DNA from: a virus
Direction: 5' to 3' (one strand)
DNA: 41,526 nucleotides
Virus record (IMG/VR): IMGVR_UViG_3300029922_000138
Location: 1 to 41,526 of that record
A program made the translations under genes and the position numbers. The notes under the pieces are model-generated. The model made no database searches and was not told the DNA's origin. It worked only from the letters and a program-made list of their open reading frames with translations. The stretch's first letter is position 1. Each line of letters opens with the position of its first letter. Shown piece after piece: positions 10,661-19,899 of the stretch.

Positions 10661-13600
10661 ATGATAAGTTCCAGTTTATTCAGCAAATTTGTATTATTAG
10701 ATACCATAATTCCGGATACTAATACACTGCAACAATTTGGGCAGAATATTAAATGGATAACTTCCGATTTAATCGGAGTTGTTGAAAATATTAACGACCA
10801 AGAAACCGTTATCTCAAATGTTTCATTTATTGATGGGACATATTTTGACGGATATAATACATTATTTGAAGAAAAATCACCTGAAACAATTCAAAAATTA
10901 AATATTTTTCAAGTTTTAACAACCGACAGAAATTGGATTTCTTCTGCCACAGATACAATTCAATTAACCAAAGTCAAAGAAATATTAACTACATCAACTG
11001 GTTTAATTTACGACGGAAAAATAGAAAGTATTTTCATAACCGAAAATAGCATACCGGATAATACGGTAACTATATATAATAATACAAATTTATCTCATGG
11101 CTGGACAGTTTCTACCTCACAAGAACTTCCGATTGATTCAACAAGTATAAGTCGCGCTTGGATTTATGATTCCGTAACAAATATTAAATTAACAGACTTA
11201 GAAATAGTAGATTTGGTAGCGGGGATAATTCCTGGTAAAATATCACAAAATTTAGATTATATATCAGACATTGACCCTGCACTATATAACATCCCATTGT
11301 GGACACCAGGGACAATATATAATATTAACGACAGAGTTGTATACGGAAATAATTTATATCAAGCCTTATATGCAGGTAAAAGCGGGAGTATATTTAATTC
11401 TGCATTATGGACATTAATTAAAAATAATCCGGAATTCGTTAACCTTGGTAATGAATTATGGGGAAATAATCAGGTAGGAAAAACCTGGTTCAAAACAAAA
11501 AATCTAAAAACAATTGATGCCCAATTAGGAAATTTAAAAGAAAGAGCAGCAAATTGGAATCAATGGTTACCCAATTCAACCATTGAAGTTTATGAATGGG
11601 TTAATAGTTCATCTTCACCCACAAATTATATCAATAATGATAATAATGGATATGTTTTAGACAATAACTGTCCTTATACTTTTAATAGTTATACCGGAAT
11701 GTATGGATTTTGGGTGTATGGCAAAACAACTATTGGTTCTATTCACAATATGTCTTGCAACCAATTAATAACTGCCTTACAAGATATTCCTAATTCAGGA
11801 ATACCAATGATTACCGCTCTGGATACAAATGCGGTTGCCGTGTGGAATATTAACCAATTTATATCCTCAAATACTGTTGTTTTACATATAGATTATGTGT
11901 TAGAATCCGCCAACAATCAATTGCACAATGAATTTGCATTAATAGGTAATGACGGAACAAAATCGTGGTATAAAACACCAATTTATAGTAAATTCATTGA
12001 TAGTTTAAGTGGGGTGTCAATATTAAATCAATTAATACCAGATATTACACTGCCTTATAGCCAACAAACTGGAATTTTGTCTAAACCACAGCAATCAATT
12101 TTTGTTAATAGAATAACGGCTTTAGATATATATTATTCTGTTATCAATTCTCAACTTGCAAATTTAGCTATTGCAACATCATCGATTGTTTCATCATTGA
12201 GTGCAGTAGATCCAATTCCAACGACAGGTTTTAATCAAACAATTACAAACCGTGATATTTTAAATCAATTAAATATTAATGATTATCCCGAAAATTATAG
12301 AATTTTATTATTGCAGGATGACACATTAAAATCAAATTATTGGTCAATTGTTTCGGCAACATCCGGTAAATGGGTAATTTCCAGTCATCAATTATATAAT
12401 TTATCAACAGATTGGAAATATACTGATTGGTCTTCATCGGCATATGCAAACACAACTCCGACATATACATTATCATCAATTGGAGATCTTCCGGAAATAA
12501 ATTATTCTGTTGGTGACATAATTCAACTTAATGATAATGGCAGTGGAAATATTGCCATATATATGGCAACAAAAAACGACATTGATGCAAACATAACTGA
12601 ATTAGACCCAATATATATTCAAAACGGAACTATACAATTTTTGCCAGATTTATACGATTTTATAACATCAAAAATTGGATTTGATTCTGCACCATTTGAT
12701 AGTGCATATTTTGACAATGATCCATATATTGACATTCGATTAATAACAGAAATTTTAAATAATGTTATCTTAATCGGTAATAGTGATTTAACAACTGCGG
12801 CGGATAATGCATTTTATGCGGTTATTCAGTATATTATTCACGAAAATAAAAATCTTGATTGGTTATTCAAAACAAGTTTCATATCGGTTGATTATAACAA
12901 TCGTGATTTATCTGTTCAAGGAAATTTTGAACCAGATAATCAAACAACAATTGAAGATTTCATAGCAGAGACAGCACCATATCATACACGTGTTAGAGAA
13001 TTTCACGATATTTACACAGCCAAAGATTATGCCAATATTGGATTAATAGATTTTGACCTTCCGGCACAATATGACGGAAATTATGCTAACATTGTTTTGG
13101 ATTATACAAATAATGTAAAACCAAATGGATTATTACAATTAAGTCAATTTTATCCAAATGTTGGAGTTTTTGCTAATACATCTTCTTTTTTTATAACAAG
13201 CAATGGATTACCAAATCACGCAACTGATACATTCCCAAATTCCACTGATCCATATACAATCGAAAAGCAAAATTGGTCATTTGGATTTCAAGAAAAAATA
13301 TATGCTGATTCCATTCAATTTCCAACGGTTAATAATAATGTAGGCCCAATTGCCTCAGCGGTAAATGGTGTTCCTTTTTATAATTCTAATAGTGGCGAAA
13401 CCGAAACGTTATATTTATTAGGTAATTTGCAGGTAAAAAATACATATACAATTAATACGGTCTGGGAAGCTCAGTCGATAGGATTAGATCCGGGAAAAGG
13501 ATTTCCGAATGAAAACGGTGCATATCAATATTTTACAGATCCATATTTAATGTATGAAAAAAATGCAAATATTCATAGTTCAATTATTGGATATGCATGG

Positions 13601-15643
13601 GATGGTGTTCCGATTTATGGATCGTACGGATACGAAAATTCGGATGGCAGCGGAAATATAATAATGAATTCCAGCAGCTATCAATTATCAAATGTTCCCC
13701 GGCTGGATAAAACTGACCAACCTATTGTAAATGGTTTGCAACTTGCAATATATTCTGCCCCAACAGGTGAATATATTGAAGATTTTATATATGTACCTAA
13801 TTCAGGAACACTTGACAAAAATAATGGAAGATGGTGCGTTACACCTGAATATCCTGCCGGAACATATGCATATTTTTCAACCATTGATTCATTAAATAAT
13901 CCGATCTATCCTTATATAATTGGCCCAAATTATTTTGCATTACCTTATAATCTCGAATATTCATATGTTAATGGAATAAATACACCATTATATCCAAATG
14001 GTGATGTATCAATTCCTTATATTCCAACAACTGATGAAATATCTTCTTATATAAGAACCCCAGATGGTTCAATTTCTTCAGACCCAACTACATTGCAATT
14101 GCCAATTTATTCTCCGTGGAATAATAATTATACATATTCCATAGGATCAATTGATGTTATAATACCGGGAAAAGGATATTCATCATCAAATTTAGCTGTT
14201 CAAATAATATCGACTGACGGTAATGGTGGAAATGTTATAGCTAATGCAACTATCGGAAATACAATAATCGGATCTATTGGAACAATTAATATAATTGATG
14301 GTGGAAATAATTTTACCTCCACTCCCAAAGTTTTAATAACTTCTGACAGTAATGTTATAATTGATTGTGTCGCTTATCCGAGACTTGAAAATTCTTCAAC
14401 CCGAAAAATAAAAACATCAATTCGTTTTGACAGAGTAAATCCGACTGTTGAATTTTTGTATCCAAATACTGTATATTCAAAAAATACAGTTGCATTTAAT
14501 TCCAATAATAATATTTTTGTTAGATCATTGGTAAATAATGCAAATAGCGCAAACATTAATAATTCTAATATATGGGGTAATGCAAATATTTCTACAATTG
14601 TTTCAACAACGGCAATGAACAGAATACAGGCTACATATTTTCCAACAGCCAATATGTTTGCAAATCAGGCCAGATTATTAATGACAGGAGTTGAATATCC
14701 AGGAGTTACCGTTAATGGTGGAACATTTATTGAATCTTATTCGATACCGTCTGGATCGTTATACGATTTAGATGATTCGTCGGGTTTTACCTCACTTAAT
14801 ATTGCATGGCATCCTAATTTATTAACAAATTCGGCAATATCTCGTAATACATTTAGATTTGGAAATTCATCTGCTTATTTTAATGCCGAAAAAAATCAAT
14901 ATATTACCGTAAATTCAAGTAGTCCGAATATTTCCTATCTTGAAAATACTTCAAACATATTCACCTTAGAATTTTTCTGTAATTTTGAAGATGTATCTAC
15001 TACTTCAGTGCTAATTGATACCAGAAATAATATATCTAGCAATATCGGAATTGTTATTTATAAAAATGAAAATAATAATATATGTGTTGGTTCTAATTCA
15101 AATATTGCATTATTAGAAAGTATCAGTAATATATCCACACATAATTGGAATTTTATTACATTACAAGAATATAATAATGATTTTTATCTTTACGTAAATG
15201 GAGAACTGGAAAATTCGTCAAATCTATCAATTGCGGCATCTAATTTTAATTTAACATTGGGAGCTGATGTTAATGGACAAAATGGTTACACTGGATATAT
15301 AGACGAATTACGATTGACAAACGGTGTTAATAGATATACAATAGGATCCACTAGTATAATTGTACCAACCGAACCATTTCCTTTAAATATTACAAATGAT
15401 CCGTACTATGTTTCTAATTATACACCATTGCTTTTAACATTTGAAGATTTAACAAACGATGCAATACCAAATATTTCATTAAATTCTATAAATTCAACAA
15501 CCTATATAAATGATTTATCATGGAATCAAAAGAAAATGGAAATAATAAATTACAGTAATTCTGTAATTGTTGATTCAACATTGTTAAATAATAATGTTAA
15601 TCCCCAAAGTAGTTTAATAATGGCAGTAACTTTGAACAAATAG
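10661..15643 (+). CDS. Giant virion structural protein with YHYH-like and LamG-like domains, 1660 aa
   Basis: A 1660-residue protein that resembles large structural proteins of T4-like cyanophages and pelagiphages. Seen in order: an N-terminal propeller-like part with Phe-Asp-Gly-Tyr-Asn-Thr-type repeats; Trp-Gly-x-x-Gln-Val-Gly-x-x-Trp near residue 266, then Trp-Leu-Pro-Asn-Ser-x-Ile-Glu-Val-Tyr-Glu-Trp; a Pro-Tyr-His-Thr-Arg-Val-Arg-Glu-Phe motif near 770; a YHYH-like segment at about 930-1010 with GYAWDGVPIYGSYGY; and a concanavalin/LamG-like beta-sandwich at about 1400-1570 ending in YIDELRLTNG. LamG-like folds usually bind glycans, so a part in surface recognition is plausible. A GAGG ribosome binding site sits nine bases before the ATG. 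The next gene repeats the LamG-like fold and starts eight bases after this stop. Confidence 0.75.
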   Translation: MISSSLFSKFVLLDTIIPDTNTLQQFGQNIKWITSDLIGVVENINDQETVISNVSFIDGTYFDGYNTLFEEKSPETIQKLNIFQVLTTDRNWISSATDTIQLTKVKEILTTSTGLIYDGKIESIFITENSIPDNTVTIYNNTNLSHGWTVSTSQELPIDSTSISRAWIYDSVTNIKLTDLEIVDLVAGIIPGKISQNLDYISDIDPALYNIPLWTPGTIYNINDRVVYGNNLYQALYAGKSGSIFNSALWTLIKNNPEFVNLGNELWGNNQVGKTWFKTKNLKTIDAQLGNLKERAANWNQWLPNSTIEVYEWVNSSSSPTNYINNDNNGYVLDNNCPYTFNSYTGMYGFWVYGKTTIGSIHNMSCNQLITALQDIPNSGIPMITALDTNAVAVWNINQFISSNTVVLHIDYVLESANNQLHNEFALIGNDGTKSWYKTPIYSKFIDSLSGVSILNQLIPDITLPYSQQTGILSKPQQSIFVNRITALDIYYSVINSQLANLAIATSSIVSSLSAVDPIPTTGFNQTITNRDILNQLNINDYPENYRILLLQDDTLKSNYWSIVSATSGKWVISSHQLYNLSTDWKYTDWSSSAYANTTPTYTLSSIGDLPEINYSVGDIIQLNDNGSGNIAIYMATKNDIDANITELDPIYIQNGTIQFLPDLYDFITSKIGFDSAPFDSAYFDNDPYIDIRLITEILNNVILIGNSDLTTAADNAFYAVIQYIIHENKNLDWLFKTSFISVDYNNRDLSVQGNFEPDNQTTIEDFIAETAPYHTRVREFHDIYTAKDYANIGLIDFDLPAQYDGNYANIVLDYTNNVKPNGLLQLSQFYPNVGVFANTSSFFITSNGLPNHATDTFPNSTDPYTIEKQNWSFGFQEKIYADSIQFPTVNNNVGPIASAVNGVPFYNSNSGETETLYLLGNLQVKNTYTINTVWEAQSIGLDPGKGFPNENGAYQYFTDPYLMYEKNANIHSSIIGYAWDGVPIYGSYGYENSDGSGNIIMNSSSYQLSNVPRLDKTDQPIVNGLQLAIYSAPTGEYIEDFIYVPNSGTLDKNNGRWCVTPEYPAGTYAYFSTIDSLNNPIYPYIIGPNYFALPYNLEYSYVNGINTPLYPNGDVSIPYIPTTDEISSYIRTPDGSISSDPTTLQLPIYSPWNNNYTYSIGSIDVIIPGKGYSSSNLAVQIISTDGNGGNVIANATIGNTIIGSIGTINIIDGGNNFTSTPKVLITSDSNVIIDCVAYPRLENSSTRKIKTSIRFDRVNPTVEFLYPNTVYSKNTVAFNSNNNIFVRSLVNNANSANINNSNIWGNANISTIVSTTAMNRIQATYFPTANMFANQARLLMTGVEYPGVTVNGGTFIESYSIPSGSLYDLDDSSGFTSLNIAWHPNLLTNSAISRNTFRFGNSSAYFNAEKNQYITVNSSSPNISYLENTSNIFTLEFFCNFEDVSTTSVLIDTRNNISSNIGIVIYKNENNNICVGSNSNIALLESISNISTHNWNFITLQEYNNDFYLYVNGELENSSNLSIAASNFNLTLGADVNGQNGYTGYIDELRLTNGVNRYTIGSTSIIVPTEPFPLNITNDPYYVSNYTPLLLTFEDLTNDAIPNISLNSINSTTYINDLSWNQKKMEIINYSNSVIVDSTLLNNNVNPQSSLIMAVTLNK

Positions 15644-15650
15644 AGGAATA

Positions 15651-17264
15651 ATGAGCGGATATATAAAATCGATTGGCGACTCGGATTATAATTTTTCTTT
15701 TAACGATTTTACTGTCGAATTTTTTGTTGAAATATCTAATAATATAACCACACAAACATTATTTGAAATTACCAATAATGAATCACCTGTGACAGATTTA
15801 TATAAAAAAACAAGATTTTTATCAACAATTGAAAACGGAAATATTAATGCATATGGAATACAAATTAGTTGGCCATTAAGTTTATCTGCAAATGTTTCAA
15901 CTTTTTATATTCCATCCCATTCTTTGGAAAATACCATAATATTCTTTAATGGAAATTTACTTAGTAAAAATCAATACTCATTTAATAATGGCAATATAAC
16001 CTTGACAGGTAATATAATATCATCCACCACTTCCTTAGTTGAAGCCGGTGAAATATTATTTTCTATTAAAGGTAATGAAATAACAAATAATACATTACAC
16101 TTTATAAGCGCGGAACGAAAGGATAGAAATTTTTATCTTTATTTAGATGGAGTACCACAAGGAAATACTAATGTTTTTGCTGGATTTAGCATACCTTCAC
16201 AATTTATAACAAACTCCGTTCCCCCTTTTCAGCAACTTTCAAGAAATGATTCTCCGGCGTTATTAACAATTGGGGGAAATAAAGATGGAAAAGATACTTT
16301 AACTGGAAAGTTCGGTGATTTTAGAGTAACAAATGGTTTAGCTAGGCATGTTACTTCTTTGCAGCCAGCAACCATTATAGGCAGTAAATTTACCGATAGT
16401 AATTTGGGAATAAGATCCGCGGATATTATAATATCCGGAGGACCTTTCGTAGATAATATAACAAGTTATGCACCTGAAGAGCATGTATCGGGTCAAATTT
16501 TTGACAGCTTAGATATTTCTTTATATCAAAATGCAAATAGTTCTTATCTTAGCTCAAATATTTCCAATGTATTAGCAACCATAACAACTATCCCCAATCC
16601 AATGTTTAACTCCAACGCCGTATTACTAGGATTTAAATTATTCAAAGAATCAATGTCAACAGAACCAATTGAAACTTTTCAAATCGAAACGACCGAAACA
16701 AGTAACATAAAAGTTCCATGGAACTATGTTTCCCCGGACGAAGCTTGTGTTTTAGTTGATAATATTTCTATTAATACAGAACAATGGACTATTAAAAATA
16801 GTAAATTAAATATTTCAAGTATTTCTCCAACTAGCAATATAAAAATTATTTTAACTGGAAAAACTTCATATACCAGTATTGGCGCAAATTCGGTAACTAC
16901 TTTAACACATAATTTATATTCAACTGATTCGACTATTTCAGTTGAATCGGTGGCGGGATTAATAACACCCATTCCTGAAGCTAATTTACGTGGAAAAATT
17001 TTTATTAATGGGGAAAAAATAACGTATCTTTATATAGATAGAATTCACAATGTTTTGTCAGGATTGATGCGAGGAACAGAATGTACCGGAATACCACCTA
17101 TACAACTAATTGGGTCACAGGTAATAAGTTCATCGTTTGACCAAGAAATACCAGGGTCTCCGGGAATAGCAACATGGTATAAACTTTCAAATGTACCTTT
17201 GGCTAATTCAAATTCAACAATTTCAAATTTTTTGGTAGAGCAAGGTGCAACTCCGCCGGTATAA
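15651..17264 (+). CDS. Virion structural protein with LamG-like domain, 537 aa
   Basis: The N-terminal 230 residues form a LamG/concanavalin-like module: Phe-Thr-Val-Glu-Phe-Phe near residue 22, FYLYLDGVPQGN near 162-173, and Gly-x-Phe-Gly-Asp-Phe-Arg-Val-Thr-Asn-Gly-Leu-Ala near 222-234. It is clearly related to the C-terminal module of the preceding 1660-aa protein, which suggests duplication or a gene broken from it. The rest is beta-rich, with a segment near residues 455-475 (FINGEKITYLYID, then LMRGTECTG) of the kind seen in phage tail structural proteins. A GAGG ribosome binding site overlaps the preceding stop region, so it is co-translated with the upstream giant gene. Function beyond virion component is unknown. 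Confidence 0.7.
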   Translation: MSGYIKSIGDSDYNFSFNDFTVEFFVEISNNITTQTLFEITNNESPVTDLYKKTRFLSTIENGNINAYGIQISWPLSLSANVSTFYIPSHSLENTIIFFNGNLLSKNQYSFNNGNITLTGNIISSTTSLVEAGEILFSIKGNEITNNTLHFISAERKDRNFYLYLDGVPQGNTNVFAGFSIPSQFITNSVPPFQQLSRNDSPALLTIGGNKDGKDTLTGKFGDFRVTNGLARHVTSLQPATIIGSKFTDSNLGIRSADIIISGGPFVDNITSYAPEEHVSGQIFDSLDISLYQNANSSYLSSNISNVLATITTIPNPMFNSNAVLLGFKLFKESMSTEPIETFQIETTETSNIKVPWNYVSPDEACVLVDNISINTEQWTIKNSKLNISSISPTSNIKIILTGKTSYTSIGANSVTTLTHNLYSTDSTISVESVAGLITPIPEANLRGKIFINGEKITYLYIDRIHNVLSGLMRGTECTGIPPIQLIGSQVISSSFDQEIPGSPGIATWYKLSNVPLANSNSTISNFLVEQGATPPV

Positions 17265-17267
17265 ATA
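17260..17267 (+). promoter_or_regulatory. Perfect T4-late box TATAAATA, leaderless arrangement
   Basis: TATAAATA overlaps the stop codon of the preceding gene and is followed by five bases and then the ATG at 17273. The predicted +1 is the A of that ATG. No Shine-Dalgarno sequence is present. Confidence 0.65.
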
Positions 17268-17272
17268 TATAC

Positions 17273-17395
17273 ATGAAACCAGATGAAATTCCGGCGATTA
17301 TAGTTAATGAATATTTAAAAATAGTTATAAATGAAAAAAATATTCCCAAAAATTCAATAACAAGTAAAGTTCATGTGAACAAGAGAGTAAAATGA
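17273..17395 (+). CDS. Small leaderless ORF, 40 aa
   Basis: A 40-residue ORF starting MKPDEIPAIIVNEY and ending in the basic segment HVNKRVK. Its ATG lies exactly five bases behind a perfect TATAAATA late box. Its TGA overlaps the ATG of the next gene in an ATGA junction, the usual sign of translational coupling. It has no recognisable domain. Reality rests on the promoter fit and the coupling; it could instead be a leader that only feeds ribosomes to the 204-aa gene downstream. Confidence 0.5.
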   Translation: MKPDEIPAIIVNEYLKIVINEKNIPKNSITSKVHVNKRVK

Positions 17396-18006
17396 TTTTA
17401 GACAACCAACAGTTAAAAATATCTGGGCATGTAACTATTACCGATAAATTAACTAATGAAATATTATTAGATACACATAATTCTATTCATTTTGAAAATT
17501 TATCCGTGGCTATTGTTGAAAGTTTAATGAGCGGTGTATTAAACGCATCGGATACTACAACTACCGGCTTTGTATATTCAATGGCATTTGGTAATGGCGG
17601 AACTACCGTGAGTAGCACGGGAATAATAACATATAATCCCCCCAATAATGTTGGAAGTACGGCTTCTCTGTACAATAAAACATATGATAAAATCATAAAT
17701 AATAATTTTTCTGCAAATTCAGATACAATTGATAATAATATAACATACGATCATATCCCAGGCAAAGCATATACCGATATGGTAATTTCGTGTCTATTAG
17801 ATTATGGTGAACCATCAAATCAAACAGCATTTGATAATGTTAATAGTATCAAAAGCAATTATGCTTTTGATGAATTAGGACTTATTAGTAGTTCAGGACA
17901 ATTATTAACACACGTAACTTTTTCTCCAATTATAAAATCTTCAAACAGACAATTAGATATAACGTATGTTGTTCGTATATCAACATTATCTTCGTTAAGT
18001 GCATAG
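17392..18006 (+). CDS. Phage structural protein of unknown function, 204 aa
   Basis: A 204-residue protein rich in Asn, Ser and Thr, starting ILDNQQLKISGHVTITDKLT. I do not recognise a named domain. The pattern of an N-terminal beta-strand region, a Met-Ala-Phe-Gly-Asn-Gly-Gly segment near residues 63-70, and a C-terminal strand ending in ISTLSSLS resembles small conserved proteins that sit beside tail-fibre genes in T4-like phages of marine bacteria. Start choice is supported by the ATGA overlap with the 40-aa ORF and by the GAGAG stretch seven bases upstream. It sits six bases before the tail-fibre gene, so a fibre-attachment or neck role is possible but not shown. Confidence 0.6.
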   Translation: MILDNQQLKISGHVTITDKLTNEILLDTHNSIHFENLSVAIVESLMSGVLNASDTTTTGFVYSMAFGNGGTTVSSTGIITYNPPNNVGSTASLYNKTYDKIINNNFSANSDTIDNNITYDHIPGKAYTDMVISCLLDYGEPSNQTAFDNVNSIKSNYAFDELGLISSSGQLLTHVTFSPIIKSSNRQLDITYVVRISTLSSLSA

Positions 18007-18012
18007 GAAAAA

Positions 18013-19860
18013 ATGGCATATCAAATAAAAAATACTAATGGAAATATTTTAACATCTGTTCCCGATACCCAATTAGTATCCACTTATGGTGGATTAAGTC
18101 TTATCGGAAAAGATTACGCTGGATTTGGAACCACGCTCAATACAAATTTAGTTAGGATGGCAGAAAATTTTGCTAATTCTACACCTCCGTCAAATCCATT
18201 TATAGGTCAAATATGGTTTGACACCGTTTCTGACGCTATCAAATTTTGGGACGGTACAACTTTCAAGTCCATTAGTGTTATTACCGCTGCAGATACCGCT
18301 CCACTCAATCCAATTGAAGGGGACGAATGGCTTGACTTAATCAACCTTCAATTATATGTATGGAGTGGAACTGAATGGATATTAATTGGACCGCCTAGTA
18401 ATCAAGGTGCGGGAAAAGAAGGATTTATAGTTGCACCGGCAATAAATACACCAAATGGTAATGTAATTTATCTTGAATTATATGCAAATAATAATTTAAT
18501 GGCAATTGTATCATCTGAAGAAATTATTCAACCGGGAATTGGTGGGTTTGGAAATATAAGGCCAGGTCTCAATTTTGCAACTGCTCCAACATACGGCATA
18601 ACAGAAAGTGGTATTTATAATTTAACCGAATTAACATTAGGCGATAACGACCAAATTGATTTTAGTATAGATTCAAATAATAATATGGTAATGGCCGTTG
18701 ACAATGGAAATGTGATGTATGCAACCAATGGAAATAGCTTATTGCCAGGTGAATTTGCAAATTTAACCGGAACTGTTTATTTTAATAATGTTGTTGCAAA
18801 TTCATTGGTGGCACCGGCTCCCGGAACTGACGGTGATTTTTTATTTAATTCACATGGAGCCATAAATGCAACCCCTGTTCTAACAATTGACTCTACAAGA
18901 ACTAATATTAATGTCGAAAATAATTTAACAGCGGGAAAATTGGTCGTGTCTGGGGCAACTACACTTAATAGTAATTTATCGGTAGATGGCCCGTCGGTAT
19001 TATCTTCACAATTAGATGTGATCGGAATAGCAAACCTCGAAAATCAACTAATAGTCGGTGGAAATACAACACTATCCGGTACATTAGATGTGATCGGAAT
19101 AGCAAACCTCGAAAATCAACTAATAGTCGGTGGAAATACAACACTATCCGGTACATTAGGCGTGACCGGATCATTAACTGTCGATGGATTAACATCTCTT
19201 CTGAACCCATTAAATGTATCCGGGGTAACAACATTATATGAACAACTAAATGTGACGGGAAATGCAACTTTTTCTAGTGATTTAATTGTAAATAATGCTG
19301 CAATAATCAATGGTCAATCATTTTTTATTGGAAATGCCCTTGCAAGTAATAATCTTACCGTTAACGGAAAAATAATTGGTGAGGGAACTTTAGATATTAC
19401 TGGTGTAACTACCATAAATTCTGGTACATCTGGGGCATTCTCCTTGCCATCTGTTGCCGGCATAATAGCAGGCTCCGCATTATTAACAAATGCAAATGGA
19501 ACAACACAATGGGGAAATATTAATTTAAATTTTAATAATCATTTATTGGCAACCAATGGTTATCAGGTATTCCCAGGTGGTTTAATATTACAATGGATGA
19601 CTGGTTCAACTGAATTGAGCACAAGCGCAAGAGGTCCTTTTACCGAGCAGTGGCCATTGACTTTCCCAAATAACTGTTTCTTGGTTTTACCTTCAACAAA
19701 ATTTGATAATTATGTATCTGATACCGGTTGGCAAGGTACTTCAATATACCTAAATGGTCCAGGAAATTACACGAGTACAATTAATTTATGGCAAGATTTA
19801 CGAGGAGACGGAGAATCATCTTCCACATTCAGAGTATTATTAATTGGAATCGGGAATTAA
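18013..19860 (+). CDS. Tail fibre protein with tandem shaft repeats, 615 aa
   Basis: The N-terminal domain (about 1-130) has two copies of a Gly-x-x-Trp-x-Asp...Trp-x-Gly-Thr motif (IGQIWFDT with FWDGTTFK, then DEWLDL with VWSGTEWI), a hallmark of virion-attached N-termini of phage fibres. Residues about 300-480 are a shaft of 12- to 24-residue repeats of the type Leu-x-Val-x-Gly-x-x-x-Leu, likely trimeric beta-helix. Two 24-residue units are identical at DNA level. The C-terminal 110 residues (from GYQVFPGGLILQW) match the gp53-like receptor-binding tip of tail fibres. Together these support a trimeric host-recognition fibre. It closes the virion block; the next gene has its own promoter. 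Confidence 0.85.
   Translation: MAYQIKNTNGNILTSVPDTQLVSTYGGLSLIGKDYAGFGTTLNTNLVRMAENFANSTPPSNPFIGQIWFDTVSDAIKFWDGTTFKSISVITAADTAPLNPIEGDEWLDLINLQLYVWSGTEWILIGPPSNQGAGKEGFIVAPAINTPNGNVIYLELYANNNLMAIVSSEEIIQPGIGGFGNIRPGLNFATAPTYGITESGIYNLTELTLGDNDQIDFSIDSNNNMVMAVDNGNVMYATNGNSLLPGEFANLTGTVYFNNVVANSLVAPAPGTDGDFLFNSHGAINATPVLTIDSTRTNINVENNLTAGKLVVSGATTLNSNLSVDGPSVLSSQLDVIGIANLENQLIVGGNTTLSGTLDVIGIANLENQLIVGGNTTLSGTLGVTGSLTVDGLTSLLNPLNVSGVTTLYEQLNVTGNATFSSDLIVNNAAIINGQSFFIGNALASNNLTVNGKIIGEGTLDITGVTTINSGTSGAFSLPSVAGIIAGSALLTNANGTTQWGNINLNFNNHLLATNGYQVFPGGLILQWMTGSTELSTSARGPFTEQWPLTFPNNCFLVLPSTKFDNYVSDTGWQGTSIYLNGPGNYTSTINLWQDLRGDGESSSTFRVLLIGIGN
19012..19155 (+). repeat. Perfect 72-bp tandem duplication in the fibre shaft
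   Basis: Bases 19012-19083 and 19084-19155 appear identical and encode two successive copies of a 24-residue shaft unit. Perfect identity including third positions shows the duplication is recent. Confidence 0.9.
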
Positions 19861-19864
19861 TTTA

Positions 19865-19893
19865 TTGACTTTTTATAAATAAAAATATATCAT
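19865..19893 (+). promoter_or_regulatory. Sigma70-type promoter, with a TATAAATA box inside
   Basis: TTGACT at 19865-19870, a 17-base spacer and TATCAT at 19888-19893 precede the ATG at 19900. The spacer also contains a perfect TATAAATA (19874-19881). Early-type and late-type control could overlap. The gene has no Shine-Dalgarno sequence and the sigma70 start would fall near the ATG. Confidence 0.5.
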
Positions 19894-19899
19894 CATAAT

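Noticed and set aside
19012-19155. CRISPR-like repeat array
   Set aside because: The two 72-bp units are directly adjacent without spacers and in frame within a fibre shaft.
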